Of a stretch of DNA of 64,000 nt, positions 36,357 to 45,203 are shown one piece after another. Every line of letters begins with the position of its first letter. Within the stretch, counting starts at the first letter, position 1. The notes under the pieces were generated by a model that saw nothing but the letters and a program-made list of their open reading frames with translations, had not been told where the DNA came from and searched no databases. The position numbers were made by a program, and so were the translations under genes. Source of the stretch: JAIBAJ01 sp965284645 (GTDB taxonomy: Bacteria; Bacteroidota; Bacteroidia; JAIBAJ01); NCBI GenBank assembly GCA_965284645.1, contig OZ260106.1, positions 3,348,001 through 3,412,000 on the forward strand, read 5' to 3'.

Positions 36357-37397
36357 ATGAAAAACAAAATTGTACAAATGGCTATTCTAGTATGGGTTGG
36401 TATTTCAATGAATGCCAAAAGCCAATCCTGTCCTACCCTACAATTAAAGGATGAAATGCAACTTATTTATTTCACTGAAACGGCTCCGGTAAACATGGCT
36501 ACATTTACGGGGGATTACTATAAAAAAAGTGAAAAGGAAAGAAAAAAAATTGATGAGAAATTTGAAAGAGAGACACCTTGGACAAAGGATATAATGGTCA
36601 ATAAAGTGAAAGTATATCCTGGAAAAGAAGGCTATATTGAAATAAAAACCACCTCCACAAGGAATTCCCAACCTGACGCCAGTACCGACTATTTTGCCTA
36701 TTGCAAAAACGATACTTTGATCACCCGTCCGGGCTATTTACTCACCAATAAAGGCACAGTGACAGAATTTACCTATTATAATAAAAATGCTAACGGCTTT
36801 ACATTGCTTTTTGAAAAGGCTACCCCTAATATCCTTAATGTAGGACAAAAGCTATTGGACCAACAATCCTCCTTTAGTATGACTAGTTCGGCTAAGGACA
36901 TAAAATTCCCCGAGTTAAAAGAAGTTAGTCGTGAAATAACTTCATATGGAAACTATAATTCCCGTGGCCAATGGAATGAACTTTATAAAACTACAACATC
37001 GAAGTTCGAAACAACCATGATTGATGTTCATATTGAATCATCCGTATATGGACATGGATACCTTAAAAACCGATTCGTGAAGGATAAAAAAGAGGTAAAT
37101 ATTAGCGGAAAGAACTATACGGCTTACCTTTTGGTAGAAGAGAACTGGACTGGAGGAATTGGTATGGAAGCAACAACAGACAATCCGTTTATTAATAAAC
37201 ATAACAAAAAATTCAGTGAAAAAATGGCCAAGAATACGTCAGAAACACTGAAGAAAACTCTAAATGCCAACGCAGAAGGATATATTGTAAACGTTATAGA
37301 AACCTGGTATATACCCGGTTTAGGAGCTTATTCGATGACCACCTACAATTCTTATGGAAAGAAAATCGGATACCTTGAATTGAAGGAAATTAGGTAG
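36357..37397 (+). CDS. Secreted protein of unknown function
   Basis: The 346-residue protein has a signal peptide ending NAKSQ, then one Cys (SCPTLQLKDEMQ) close to the cleavage site. It contains a lysine-rich block (YYKKSEKERKKIDEKFERE) and mixed beta-strand segments. Some strands resemble the TapB/DUF3108-like fold (VGQKLLDQQSSFSM, GLGAYSMTTYNSYGKKIGY), but I am not confident of a family. There is no T9SS domain. It lies 94 bp after the delta-60 gene on the same strand. Confidence 0.6.
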   Translation: MKNKIVQMAILVWVGISMNAKSQSCPTLQLKDEMQLIYFTETAPVNMATFTGDYYKKSEKERKKIDEKFERETPWTKDIMVNKVKVYPGKEGYIEIKTTSTRNSQPDASTDYFAYCKNDTLITRPGYLLTNKGTVTEFTYYNKNANGFTLLFEKATPNILNVGQKLLDQQSSFSMTSSAKDIKFPELKEVSREITSYGNYNSRGQWNELYKTTTSKFETTMIDVHIESSVYGHGYLKNRFVKDKKEVNISGKNYTAYLLVEENWTGGIGMEATTDNPFINKHNKKFSEKMAKNTSETLKKTLNANAEGYIVNVIETWYIPGLGAYSMTTYNSYGKKIGYLELKEIR

Positions 37398-37425
37398 GTA
37401 TCAAACGATGCAACAAAACCAATTA

Positions 37426-37519
37426 AACCCAGGTTAGGCATTGGAAATACATAAACGATTTAGCAGTTGTAAATCAATTAGTTCAGCAAATTAAATCCTT
37501 CTATTGATTAATTGGGGTA
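37426..37519 (-). repeat. Family A repeat, internally deleted (A6)
   Basis: Both ends of family A are present (AACCCAGGTTAGGCATTGG and TCTATTGATTAATTGGGG), but about 55 bp of the middle, including the CTTGATTTAGTTGGG part, are missing. It lies 63 bp from family B copy B6. Confidence 0.85.
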
Positions 37520-37582
37520 AACAGTAGGTCAAAATTTTTATTAATGCTCCATTTCTCACCAAAACCCAGGTAGGTAGGATCT

Positions 37583-37723
37583 CGGGCAAGGATAGAACGT
37601 GATACCCCACAGGGATGCGGAGGCACGGAGCAGACCGAGGAGTATTAGTGATAGCCTGACCCGAACGCCTTGGCACAAAGGTTAAATTCTGGCACAAAAG
37701 GTTTTAAGGCGGAGGGGGCACGC
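37583..37723 (-). repeat. Family B structured repeat (B6)
   Basis: On the minus strand: inner stem AGG/CCT (GGG/CCC in most copies); ATACTCC/GGGGTAT (AAGTCC/GGGCTT in most copies); hairpin CGCC/GGCG with flanking CCC/GGG; outer CGTGC/GCCCG with one mismatch. The apical part is type II (CGGTCTGCTCCGTGCC). Confidence 0.9.
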
Positions 37724-37726
37724 ATG

Positions 37727-37800
37727 ATAAAAAGAGAAGAGAGAAGAGAGGAAATAGGAAATAGGAAATTGTAAATAGGAAATTGTAAAGCCGCTTGAAT
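37727..37800. repeat. Purine-rich degenerate tandem repeat
   Basis: A run of GAGAAGA units followed by GGAAATA units interrupted by ATTGTAA. It directly abuts family B copy B6, as the tract at 31735 abuts B5. Confidence 0.7.
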
Positions 37801-37923
37801 GTAGGGATAGGAAGAAGGATTAAAAAAAAATCGACATCTGGTTAAACCATTACATTTAAACTTCATTCCTAGAGAGCAAATTCGGAAAGCCCGTATCGAT
37901 AAACAACCAAAAATCTGGAAACC

Positions 37924-38013
37924 ATGAAAAAGTTACTTTTTTTAGCCGAACTTGCTCCTTTAGCCATGATCAGTTTGACCCTTTTGTTGGTTGTTTTAAC
38001 CTTTTTCAAATAG
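37924..38013 (+). CDS. Possible 29-residue membrane peptide
   Basis: A short frame with ATG at 37924 encodes MKKLLFLAELAPLAMISLTL followed by LLVVLTFFK. It has a lysine-rich start and one long hydrophobic segment able to span the membrane. It lies alone in the 640 bp gap between the secreted protein and the convergent glycosyltransferase gene. No ribosome binding site is expected in this phylum, and no promoter box is clear. It could be a small membrane protein or chance. Confidence 0.35.
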   Translation: MKKLLFLAELAPLAMISLTLLLVVLTFFK

Positions 38014-38038
38014 GAGCTGATCATACAATCGGTTCTGC

Positions 38039-39337
38039 CTACTTTTTGATTATTGAAGTAAGGGTTTTGGCCAAGGATTCGGTCAAAGATTTTCTGGAAT
38101 ACCTTTCCACGCCCCTGCCTTCCACCTTAAGTTGATTGGCCTTGAATGCTAAGTAAAAGTCCCAAATGGCTTTTTTCATGCCTGGTTTGTCCTTAAAATC
38201 AACAGTGGTTCCATTGCCCGTTTGGGTTAAAATTTTGGCGCAGTCGCCATCAGTTGGACCAATGCATAAAATAGGTCGGGCTGCTGCGAGGTATTCAAAC
38301 AGTTTTCCGGTTAAGATATCTTTCGCATTTGGTGTGTTGTTCAAAGGAAGCAATAGCAGCTCGGATTGAGCCGTATATTTTACTACCTCTTGATGCGGCA
38401 AATAGGCTACAAACGAAACTGGAATAATGGAAGAATTTAGACGCTGGCTTACTTCCACATCATTTTTACCGACTAGTTGCAACAAAAAATCTGCTTTAAA
38501 CAAGGGTTCTTCTTGACAGAGTTCCTCCAAAACATCCCAGAGCTCAGGGGAATTGCGGTCTTTGTTCATTGAACCGATATGACTTAAGGTAAATTTTCCA
38601 CTTGGAATAAAGTTGGTTTTAAAATCATCTGCATCGTAACCATTGGTAAGTACAATTGGATTTTGGGCACCCAATCCCAGGAATTCCTTCCGCATGCCTT
38701 CGCTTATCACCAAAAGACCGTCGCAGGTATCGATAACTTGTTTTTCTAATTTCCGGTGCCTTCGATCGGCCCAAGAAGTCAACATCAATTGGTCGTAATA
38801 ATCAATATTGGTCCAGGGGTCGCGAAAATCGGCCAACCAAGGTAGGTTTAACGCCTTTTTGAGTCCCATGGCAATGAGGTGCATAGAATGCGGTGGCCCG
38901 GATGAAACGATAGCATCCACTGGATTTTTCTTCAGGTAATCGGTTAGAAAACGAATGGAAGGGTTGATCCACAGCATCCGAGCATCTGGAATAAACAAAT
39001 TGCCCCGAATAAACACACTGATTTTTTCAAGGGCAGGGTTTTTCTTGCTTTCAGACAAGAATCCTGCATTAATTTTCTCATCCTTTTTTTGTCCCACAAA
39101 CTTTTTGTACAAACTATAGGGTTCAAGGATTGGTTGTTTCAAAACAGTTACTCCAGCTGGTACATCTTTTTCGAGGGTAAGATCCAAAACAGGAACTTCA
39201 CCATTTTCGGCGGTATAGATAATAGGTTCCCATCCATATTCGCGGAGGTATTTTACAAACTTAAGCCAACGTTGCACACCTGCCCCGCCTGCTGGAGGCC
39301 AGTAGTAGGCAATAATCAGGACTTTGTGTTTGTTCAT
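38039..39337 (-). CDS. Family 4-like glycosyltransferase
   Basis: The 432-residue GT-B fold enzyme starts KVLIIAYYWPPAGGAGVQRW, the donor-fold N-terminus common in group 1 glycosyltransferases of Bacteroidota. It then shows VDAIVSSGPPHSMHLIAMGL and ADFRDPWTNIDYYD, and the C-terminal nucleotide-sugar half has SHIGSMNKDRNSPELWDVL and LTGKLFEYLAAARPILCIGP. It probably transfers a sugar during capsule, O-antigen or glycolipid synthesis in the cytoplasm. No other glycan gene is adjacent. Its start codon is only 5 bp from the TACCTTCG promoter box. Confidence 0.85.
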   Translation of the reverse strand: MNKHKVLIIAYYWPPAGGAGVQRWLKFVKYLREYGWEPIIYTAENGEVPVLDLTLEKDVPAGVTVLKQPILEPYSLYKKFVGQKKDEKINAGFLSESKKNPALEKISVFIRGNLFIPDARMLWINPSIRFLTDYLKKNPVDAIVSSGPPHSMHLIAMGLKKALNLPWLADFRDPWTNIDYYDQLMLTSWADRRHRKLEKQVIDTCDGLLVISEGMRKEFLGLGAQNPIVLTNGYDADDFKTNFIPSGKFTLSHIGSMNKDRNSPELWDVLEELCQEEPLFKADFLLQLVGKNDVEVSQRLNSSIIPVSFVAYLPHQEVVKYTAQSELLLLPLNNTPNAKDILTGKLFEYLAAARPILCIGPTDGDCAKILTQTGNGTTVDFKDKPGMKKAIWDFYLAFKANQLKVEGRGVERYSRKSLTESLAKTLTSIIKK

Positions 39338-39342
39338 GGCTG

Positions 39343-39370
39343 CGAAGGTAATGCTGAATGCTTATTACAA
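39343..39370 (-). promoter_or_regulatory. Promoter of the glycosyltransferase gene
   Basis: TTG (39370-39368), 17 bp, TACCTTCG (39350-39343) on the minus strand, ending 5 bp before the ATG at 39337. Transcription would start at or next to the ATG, so the mRNA may be leaderless. Confidence 0.5.
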
Positions 39371-39453
39371 AATAGGCATTTCTGTAAAAAGGAAAGTGTA
39401 TAGTTTCAAATGTCAGCCTTTTTGTCAGCAATTTCGAATGAAACCTTAAAAAA

Positions 39454-39497
39454 TGTCAGTGAAATACTGCCAATTTTCAAGCGGCACAATGCTTGAA
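39454..39497 (+). promoter_or_regulatory. Sigma-54-like promoter and inverted repeat upstream of dnaK
   Basis: TGTCAGT-GAAAT-ACTGCCA at 39454-39472 is a 7-5-7 inverted repeat with one mismatch. It is followed by GCGGCACAATGCTTGAA, close to the -24/-12 consensus TGGCAC-N5-TTGCW, with GG at 39483-39484 and TTGA at 39493-39496; the -12 C is A here. Two more TGTCAGC copies lie upstream at 39411 and 39423. No TAnnTTTG box is found in the 55 bp before dnaK. Confidence 0.5.
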
Positions 39498-39554
39498 AGG
39501 GCGGGTCGCAGTTCTTAAACTGCAATCTAAAAAATCACAATCAATATTTAAGCA

Positions 39555-41459
39555 ATGAGCAAAATTATAGGAATCGACTTAGGTACTACCAACTCGTGTG
39601 TAGCCGTAATGGAAGGCAACGAGCCAGTGGTAATTGCCAACAACGAAGGCCGTAGAACCACACCTTCTATTGTGGCTTTTGTAAATGACGGTGAAAGGAA
39701 AGTTGGTGACCCTGCCAAACGTCAGGCCATTACCAACCCTACCAAAACCGTTTATTCAATTAAACGTTTTATGGGACACAATTTCAACGAGGTATCCAAC
39801 GAGGCTACCCGCGTACCATACAGTGTTGTAAAAGGTGACAATAACACTCCACGTGTTCAAATCGACGATCGCAAATACACACCACAAGAAATTTCGGCGA
39901 TCATACTTCAAAAAATGAAAAAAACCGCCGAAGATTACCTTGGACAGGAAGTTTCGCAAGCGGTTATTACAGTACCTGCCTACTTCAACGATGCACAACG
40001 TCAGGCTACCAAAGAAGCTGGTGAAATTGCTGGATTGAAAGTTATGCGTATTATCAATGAGCCTACAGCTGCGGCTTTGGCTTATGGTATGGACAAAAAA
40101 GACAAAGACATGAAAATCGTAGTTTTCGACTGCGGTGGAGGTACACACGACGTATCCGTGTTGGAGTTGGGCGATGGCGTATTCGAAGTAAAATCAACCG
40201 ATGGTGATACCCACTTGGGTGGTGATGATTTCGACCAAAAAATTATTGATTGGTTGGTAGCCGAGTTCAAATCTGAAAACGGAGGACTGGACCTTGCAAA
40301 AGACCCAATGGCCTTACAACGTTTGAAAGAAGCTGCTGAAAAAGCCAAAATCGAGTTATCAAGCAGCACTGCTACTGAAATCAATTTACCCTACATCATG
40401 CCGGTTGATGGCATTCCAAAACACTTGGTTCGTAGCTTAACACGTGCCAAATTCGAGCAATTGGTGGATGATTTAATTCAACGTACCATTGCTCCTTGTA
40501 AATCAGCCCTTTCTAATGCAGGCCTATCTACTTCTGATATTGATGAGGTGATTTTAGTAGGTGGTTCAACCCGTATCCCAGCTGTGCAAGCTGCTGTTGA
40601 GAAATTCTTTGGAAAAGCACCAAATAAAGGAGTAAATCCTGACGAAGTAGTGGCCATTGGTGCAGCTATTCAAGGTGGTGTTTTGACAGGCGAAGTAAAA
40701 GATGTATTGTTGCTAGATGTAACCCCTCTTTCATTGGGTATCGAAACTATGGGTGGTGTTTTTACACGCTTGATTGAATCCAATACCACTATTCCAACCA
40801 AAAAATCCGAAACCTTCTCTACCGCTTCCGATAGCCAACCATCCGTTGAAATCCATGTGTTGCAAGGAGAACGTCAAATGGCGAGAGACAACCGGACTAT
40901 CGGTCGTTTCCACCTTGACGGAATTCCACCAGCTCCACGTGGTGTGCCACAAATCGAAGTGACTTTCGATATCGATGCCAATGGAATTTTACAAGTTTCG
41001 GCAAAAGATAAAGCAACTGGTAAATCACAAAACATCCGTATCGAAGCAAGTTCAGGTTTGAGCAAAGAAGAAATCGAGAAAATGAAACGTGAGGCCGAAG
41101 CCAATGCTGATGCTGACCGTAAAGCAAAAGAAGAAGCAGAAAAAGTAAACCAAGCCGACACTATGATTTTCCAAACGGAGAAACAATTGTCAGAATATGG
41201 CGACAAACTTCCTGCTGACAAGAAATCAGAAATTGAAAGCGCATTAACCGAGTTAAAAGCTGCTCATCAAAGCCGCAATATCAGCGACATTGAATCAGCC
41301 TTAACCAAAATAAATGCTGCATGGCAAGCCGCTTCTCAGGACATGTATAATGCTACGCAAGGTGCTGGTGCTGAAGCAAACCCAGGTGCCGGAAATGCTA
41401 AAGCTAGCAGCGACTCTGAAGTAACGGATGTTGATTTCGAAGAAGTAAAAGATAAATAA
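39555..41459 (+). CDS. dnaK: Chaperone DnaK (Hsp70)
   Basis: The 634-residue Hsp70 folds nascent and stressed proteins with DnaJ and GrpE. The actin-like ATPase begins IIGIDLGTTNSCVAVMEG and has VFDCGGGTHDVSVLELGDGV and VGGSTRIPAVQ. The substrate-binding domain has DVTPLSLGIETMGG, followed by the helical lid and a C-terminal SEVTDVDFEEVKDK, close to the EVxDVDFEEV end of other DnaKs. Length is standard. The neighbours grpE, dnaJ and hrcA are not adjacent. The upstream inverted repeat and sigma-54-like promoter suggest stress control. Confidence 0.98.
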   Translation: MSKIIGIDLGTTNSCVAVMEGNEPVVIANNEGRRTTPSIVAFVNDGERKVGDPAKRQAITNPTKTVYSIKRFMGHNFNEVSNEATRVPYSVVKGDNNTPRVQIDDRKYTPQEISAIILQKMKKTAEDYLGQEVSQAVITVPAYFNDAQRQATKEAGEIAGLKVMRIINEPTAAALAYGMDKKDKDMKIVVFDCGGGTHDVSVLELGDGVFEVKSTDGDTHLGGDDFDQKIIDWLVAEFKSENGGLDLAKDPMALQRLKEAAEKAKIELSSSTATEINLPYIMPVDGIPKHLVRSLTRAKFEQLVDDLIQRTIAPCKSALSNAGLSTSDIDEVILVGGSTRIPAVQAAVEKFFGKAPNKGVNPDEVVAIGAAIQGGVLTGEVKDVLLLDVTPLSLGIETMGGVFTRLIESNTTIPTKKSETFSTASDSQPSVEIHVLQGERQMARDNRTIGRFHLDGIPPAPRGVPQIEVTFDIDANGILQVSAKDKATGKSQNIRIEASSGLSKEEIEKMKREAEANADADRKAKEEAEKVNQADTMIFQTEKQLSEYGDKLPADKKSEIESALTELKAAHQSRNISDIESALTKINAAWQAASQDMYNATQGAGAEANPGAGNAKASSDSEVTDVDFEEVKDK

Positions 41460-41481
41460 GCTGATTCTTTTTTAAAACCCA

Positions 41482-41516
41482 AAAGGCTGCTTGAGAAATC
41501 GGGCAGCTTTTTTTTT
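41482..41516 (+). terminator. Rho-independent terminator after dnaK
   Basis: AAAGGCTGC pairs with GCAGCTTT (one bulged G) around a 12-base loop, followed by a run of nine T. Confidence 0.85.
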
Positions 41517-41617
41517 GCTAAGACTTTTGTTCTAAATTGTATGGGTCCATACCTAGGTTTATTTCCTTTACCCGTTTATGAATTTCTGTTTAGGTTGGGT
41601 TTTGGATAATCCTACTA

Positions 41618-41782
41618 AACCCCGATTAAGCATTAGAAATGCATAAACGATTAACCAGTTGTAAATCAATTTGTATAGCCAAATTGATAACAACTGCTAT
41701 CCCGAAATTTCTTCGGGAGGGGTAACCCCAAATAAATCAAGTAGTTCGGATTAATAAATCCTCCTATTGATTAATTTGGGTT
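41618..41782 (-). repeat. Family A repeat with an inserted hairpin (A7)
   Basis: Full copy in reverse orientation, from AACCCCGATTAAGC to ATTAATTTGGGTT. In the stretch where other copies have CTAAATCGGGGTAAACC it carries CCCGAAATTTCTTCGGG, a perfect 6-bp stem absent from the other copies. It lies between the dnaK terminator and the 3' end of cphA. Confidence 0.9.
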
Positions 41783-41796
41783 AAAAGCTTTAAAGG

Positions 41797-44454
41797 CTAT
41801 TCAACAGCTTTTAAATTAGGAATATCCTCTCGTTTCAATTCGAAATGATCTTCTTCTTCTTTGAGTTTTTTCACAAGATTAACGCCAGCAGGAACAACAT
41901 CACAGCAAACTGTAATGAATGAACCAGGTATCGCATTTTTAATGGCATGTGTGATTGCTTCGGCCTCCGTTTTTATATGGTAAACCTTTTTACCTTTATC
42001 AACGCTTTCAATACCTTCCTTTAATAATGCAATAATCTCCTCTTCGGACCGACCACGTAGATTCTTGTCTTGACGAATAATAATTTCATCAAACATGTGG
42101 GCTGAAATACGGCCTATATCACGAATATCTTCATCGCGACGGTCGCCAACGCCAGCAATAATTCCAACCTTATGTGTTGCTTCCGTTTTTTCAAGGAAAC
42201 GGGCAATAGCTTGGAAACCGGCTGCGTTATGCGCGTAATCCAACATTACTTGGAAGTTTTTGAATTGGAAAATATTCAATCGACCTGGAGTTTGGGTAGG
42301 TGAAGGAATAAAGGTTTCCAAGGCCAAACGCATATCTTCGATTTTGAAATTTCGGATAAAGCCTGCTAAGATGGTTGGAAGTACGTTTTGAATCATAAAG
42401 GCTGCCCTTCCGCGCATGGTTAAAGGAACATCAACAACTTTAGCAACTCTGATTTTCCAAGTACCTTTGCATAAGGTAAACCAGCCATCTTCAACAATGG
42501 CGCCTAATCCACCTTTGGAGCAATGTTCAACCACTCTAGGGTTGTCGGTATCCATACTAAACAAAGCAACGTTGCATTGCAAGTTTTCACGCATAGCATA
42601 AACCAAATCATCGTCTGCATTTAAAATTGCTGTTCCTTCGGGTGCAACACTTTCTACCACCACGGCTTTCACACGTGCTAAATCTTCGAGTGTATTGATA
42701 TCTTTAAGTCCCAAATGATCGGCAGCGATATTGGTAACAATGCCAATATCACAGGTGTGGAAGCCAAGGCCCGCTCTTAGGATACCACCTCGAGCTGTTT
42801 CCAATACCGCAAAATCAACCGTTGGATCTTTAAGTACAAATTCTGCACTCACAGGGCCCGTACAATCGCCTTCCTGCAGCATTCTGTTTTGGATGTAAAT
42901 ACCATCCGTAGTAGTAAATCCGACTTTATGCCCCATGGTTTTAACCATATGAGCCATCAACCTTGTGGTGGTTGTTTTCCCATTGGTTCCAGTGATGGCG
43001 ATGATAGGAATACGGCTGCTACTGCCCGGCGGATACAACATATCAATGACCGGCTCAGCTACATTACGGGCCAAGCCTTCAGCAGGTGAAATATGCATCC
43101 GGAAACCAGGTGCAGCATTTACTTCTAAGACAGCACCACCATTTTCGCTGATGGGCGAACTTAGATCTTCTGCCATTATATCAATTCCGCAAATATCGAG
43201 TCCAACGATACGAGCAATACGTTCGGCCATGAATACATTGTAAGGATGAACAATATCCGTAACATCAGTGCTAGTGCCGCCAGTGGAAAGGTTGGCTGTT
43301 TTCTTTAGATACACAACTTCCCCTTTGGACACAACCGTATCCATTGTCCAGCCACGATCAGCGACCATTTGTAAACTTTGGTCATCTATTTTTATGGAAG
43401 TCAATACTTTTTCATGACCATATCCACGACGAGGGTCAGCATTGGTGGTATTGACCAATTCCTGAATGGTATGTACACCATCCCCGATAACACAGGCAGG
43501 CGTTCGTTTTGCGGCAGCTACCATTTTGTAATTTACTACCAGTACACGGAAGTCATAACCCGTAATAAATTTCTCGAAAATCACCCCTCTAGAAATTTTC
43601 TTGGCAATGGCTAAAGCGGTCATGGCTTCGTCCCATGTTTTTATATTGATCGTAGCACCTCTGCCATGGTTACCATTGAGCGGTTTTGCCACCAAGGGAT
43701 AACCTATGCGGCGAACGGCGGTTTCTAAATCTTCTTCATCATACACCACTAATCCACGGGGGACAGGAATGGATGAAGCCTCTAATAGGTTTTTTGTTTC
43801 TTCTTTATCACATGCAATTTCTACCGCAATATTGCTGGTGGTGGAGGCTACGGTAGCTTGGATCCGGCGTTGGTTCATTCCGTATCCTAACTGCACCAAA
43901 GAATGTCTGTTCAGTCGGATCCATGGAATTTTACGGGCAACTGCTTCTTCTACAATGGAGCCGGTAGAAGGCCCTAAACGTTCGTCCTCCCTGATTTCAC
44001 GCATGGTTTGAATATCCTTTTCAAGGTCGTAAGGTTCATTATCAATCAAGGCTTGGGCAATACGAACCGAGGCTTTAGCGGCATAAATCCCGACCTTTTC
44101 TTCCATGTAGTTAAAAACAACATTGTAAACACCTAGTTCTCCAGTGCTGCGAGTACGTCCAAATCCACAATCCATGCCAGCCAAGGTTTGGATTTCAAGG
44201 GCAATATGTTCAATCACATGACCCATCCAAGTGCCATGTTTTACCCTGCTAAAGAAACCGCCGGGATGCCCTTCTGAGCAGCGGTGTTCGTACATAGTAG
44301 GGAACATTTTTTCGAGCCGCTCACCAAAACCATCGATTTTATCGGTTGGGCGTTCTTCCAATTCCTCGATGTCGAGGCGCATTACAATGAGTTTGTGGCG
44401 TTTTACAGACCAATAGTTGGGGCCACGCATGGCGCGGATTTCAAGGATTTTCAT
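41797..44454 (-). CDS. cphA: Cyanophycin synthetase
   Basis: The 885-residue protein fits CphA, which builds cyanophycin (an aspartate backbone with arginine side chains) as a nitrogen store using ATP. The N-terminal domain has YWSVKRHKLIVMRLD and GTWMGHVIEHIALEIQTLAGM. The ATP-grasp half contains YPLVAKPLNGNHGRGATINI and DICGIDIMAEDL, and the C-terminal Mur-ligase-like half has a P-loop ITGTNGKTTTTRLMAHM near residue 490 and MLDYAHNAAGF. Length matches cyanobacterial enzymes (about 875). No cyanophycinase (cphB) gene is next to it, which is unusual because the two are often adjacent. Confidence 0.93.
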   Translation of the reverse strand: MKILEIRAMRGPNYWSVKRHKLIVMRLDIEELEERPTDKIDGFGERLEKMFPTMYEHRCSEGHPGGFFSRVKHGTWMGHVIEHIALEIQTLAGMDCGFGRTRSTGELGVYNVVFNYMEEKVGIYAAKASVRIAQALIDNEPYDLEKDIQTMREIREDERLGPSTGSIVEEAVARKIPWIRLNRHSLVQLGYGMNQRRIQATVASTTSNIAVEIACDKEETKNLLEASSIPVPRGLVVYDEEDLETAVRRIGYPLVAKPLNGNHGRGATINIKTWDEAMTALAIAKKISRGVIFEKFITGYDFRVLVVNYKMVAAAKRTPACVIGDGVHTIQELVNTTNADPRRGYGHEKVLTSIKIDDQSLQMVADRGWTMDTVVSKGEVVYLKKTANLSTGGTSTDVTDIVHPYNVFMAERIARIVGLDICGIDIMAEDLSSPISENGGAVLEVNAAPGFRMHISPAEGLARNVAEPVIDMLYPPGSSSRIPIIAITGTNGKTTTTRLMAHMVKTMGHKVGFTTTDGIYIQNRMLQEGDCTGPVSAEFVLKDPTVDFAVLETARGGILRAGLGFHTCDIGIVTNIAADHLGLKDINTLEDLARVKAVVVESVAPEGTAILNADDDLVYAMRENLQCNVALFSMDTDNPRVVEHCSKGGLGAIVEDGWFTLCKGTWKIRVAKVVDVPLTMRGRAAFMIQNVLPTILAGFIRNFKIEDMRLALETFIPSPTQTPGRLNIFQFKNFQVMLDYAHNAAGFQAIARFLEKTEATHKVGIIAGVGDRRDEDIRDIGRISAHMFDEIIIRQDKNLRGRSEEEIIALLKEGIESVDKGKKVYHIKTEAEAITHAIKNAIPGSFITVCCDVVPAGVNLVKKLKEEEDHFELKREDIPNLKAVE

Positions 44455-44496
44455 ACCAAAATAAAGACTTAAAAAGTGTTTTAAGATGTTTTAAGG

Positions 44497-44526
44497 TTGT
44501 AAACATAATTTTCTTTTTCAACTTTG
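44497..44526 (+). promoter_or_regulatory. Promoter of the lipoprotein gene
   Basis: TTG (44497-44499), 19 bp, CAACTTTG (44519-44526), one base off the TAnnTTTG box, 19 bp before the ATG. Confidence 0.45.
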
Positions 44527-44545
44527 TGCAAAGAAATTTTCCAAC

Positions 44546-45202
44546 ATGAAAAACCCAAGTTCATTACTGCCAGCCTTGCTTTGCATTTTTTTATTGGGTT
44601 TTACCCTGTTGGGATGTGAGCCTACCGTTTCGTTTGTAGAGCCTCAACCACAAGGTTCAGCTAATTTGGAAAGCTTCCCTAAAGCCTTACGTGGCCATTA
44701 TTTAAGTGAAGATGGAGCCTCGATTGTAAGCATTACCGACCGCTGCATTTACCGTACTTACGATTATGAAGAAGTGAAAAACCAAGATTCGGTGCCTGCA
44801 ACGCCTTCGGAAAATGAACAGGATACTGTATTGCATGTGAAGGCAGGCTCTTTCGAATTAACAAGCACTCGTTCAGACTCCTCTATCAACCATGTTCATT
44901 ATGTTGATACCTTGTTCCAACTTTCAAATGAAAACCTTCTGCGCAAGTTCAAAGGCTACTATTTTTTGAATTTTAAATTAGGCAGTGGGTCTTGGGAGGT
45001 AAACAAACTCAACCTAAGCGGAGGGAAATTAAGCTGGGGGGAAATTTCATCTCAATTGGAATTCAATGAACTGCAGCCCTATTCTGAATCACCCTCAGAT
45101 TCAACAGCAATTCGGGTAAAGTTGAACCGGAAGCAATTCAAGGATTTTATCCGGGAAGATGGGTTTCATTTTGAAGAAACATTTACAAAAATCAAATTAT
45201 AA
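44546..45202 (+). CDS. Lipoprotein of unknown function
   Basis: The 218-residue protein starts with a lipoprotein signal (LLCIFLLGFTLLGCEP), with the lipidated Cys near residue 24. The mature part is mostly strand-like with acidic patches. I do not recognise the fold. It ends 1 bp before the EVE gene, so they are co-transcribed. Confidence 0.65.
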   Translation: MKNPSSLLPALLCIFLLGFTLLGCEPTVSFVEPQPQGSANLESFPKALRGHYLSEDGASIVSITDRCIYRTYDYEEVKNQDSVPATPSENEQDTVLHVKAGSFELTSTRSDSSINHVHYVDTLFQLSNENLLRKFKGYYFLNFKLGSGSWEVNKLNLSGGKLSWGEISSQLEFNELQPYSESPSDSTAIRVKLNRKQFKDFIREDGFHFEETFTKIKL

Positions 45203-45203
45203 G

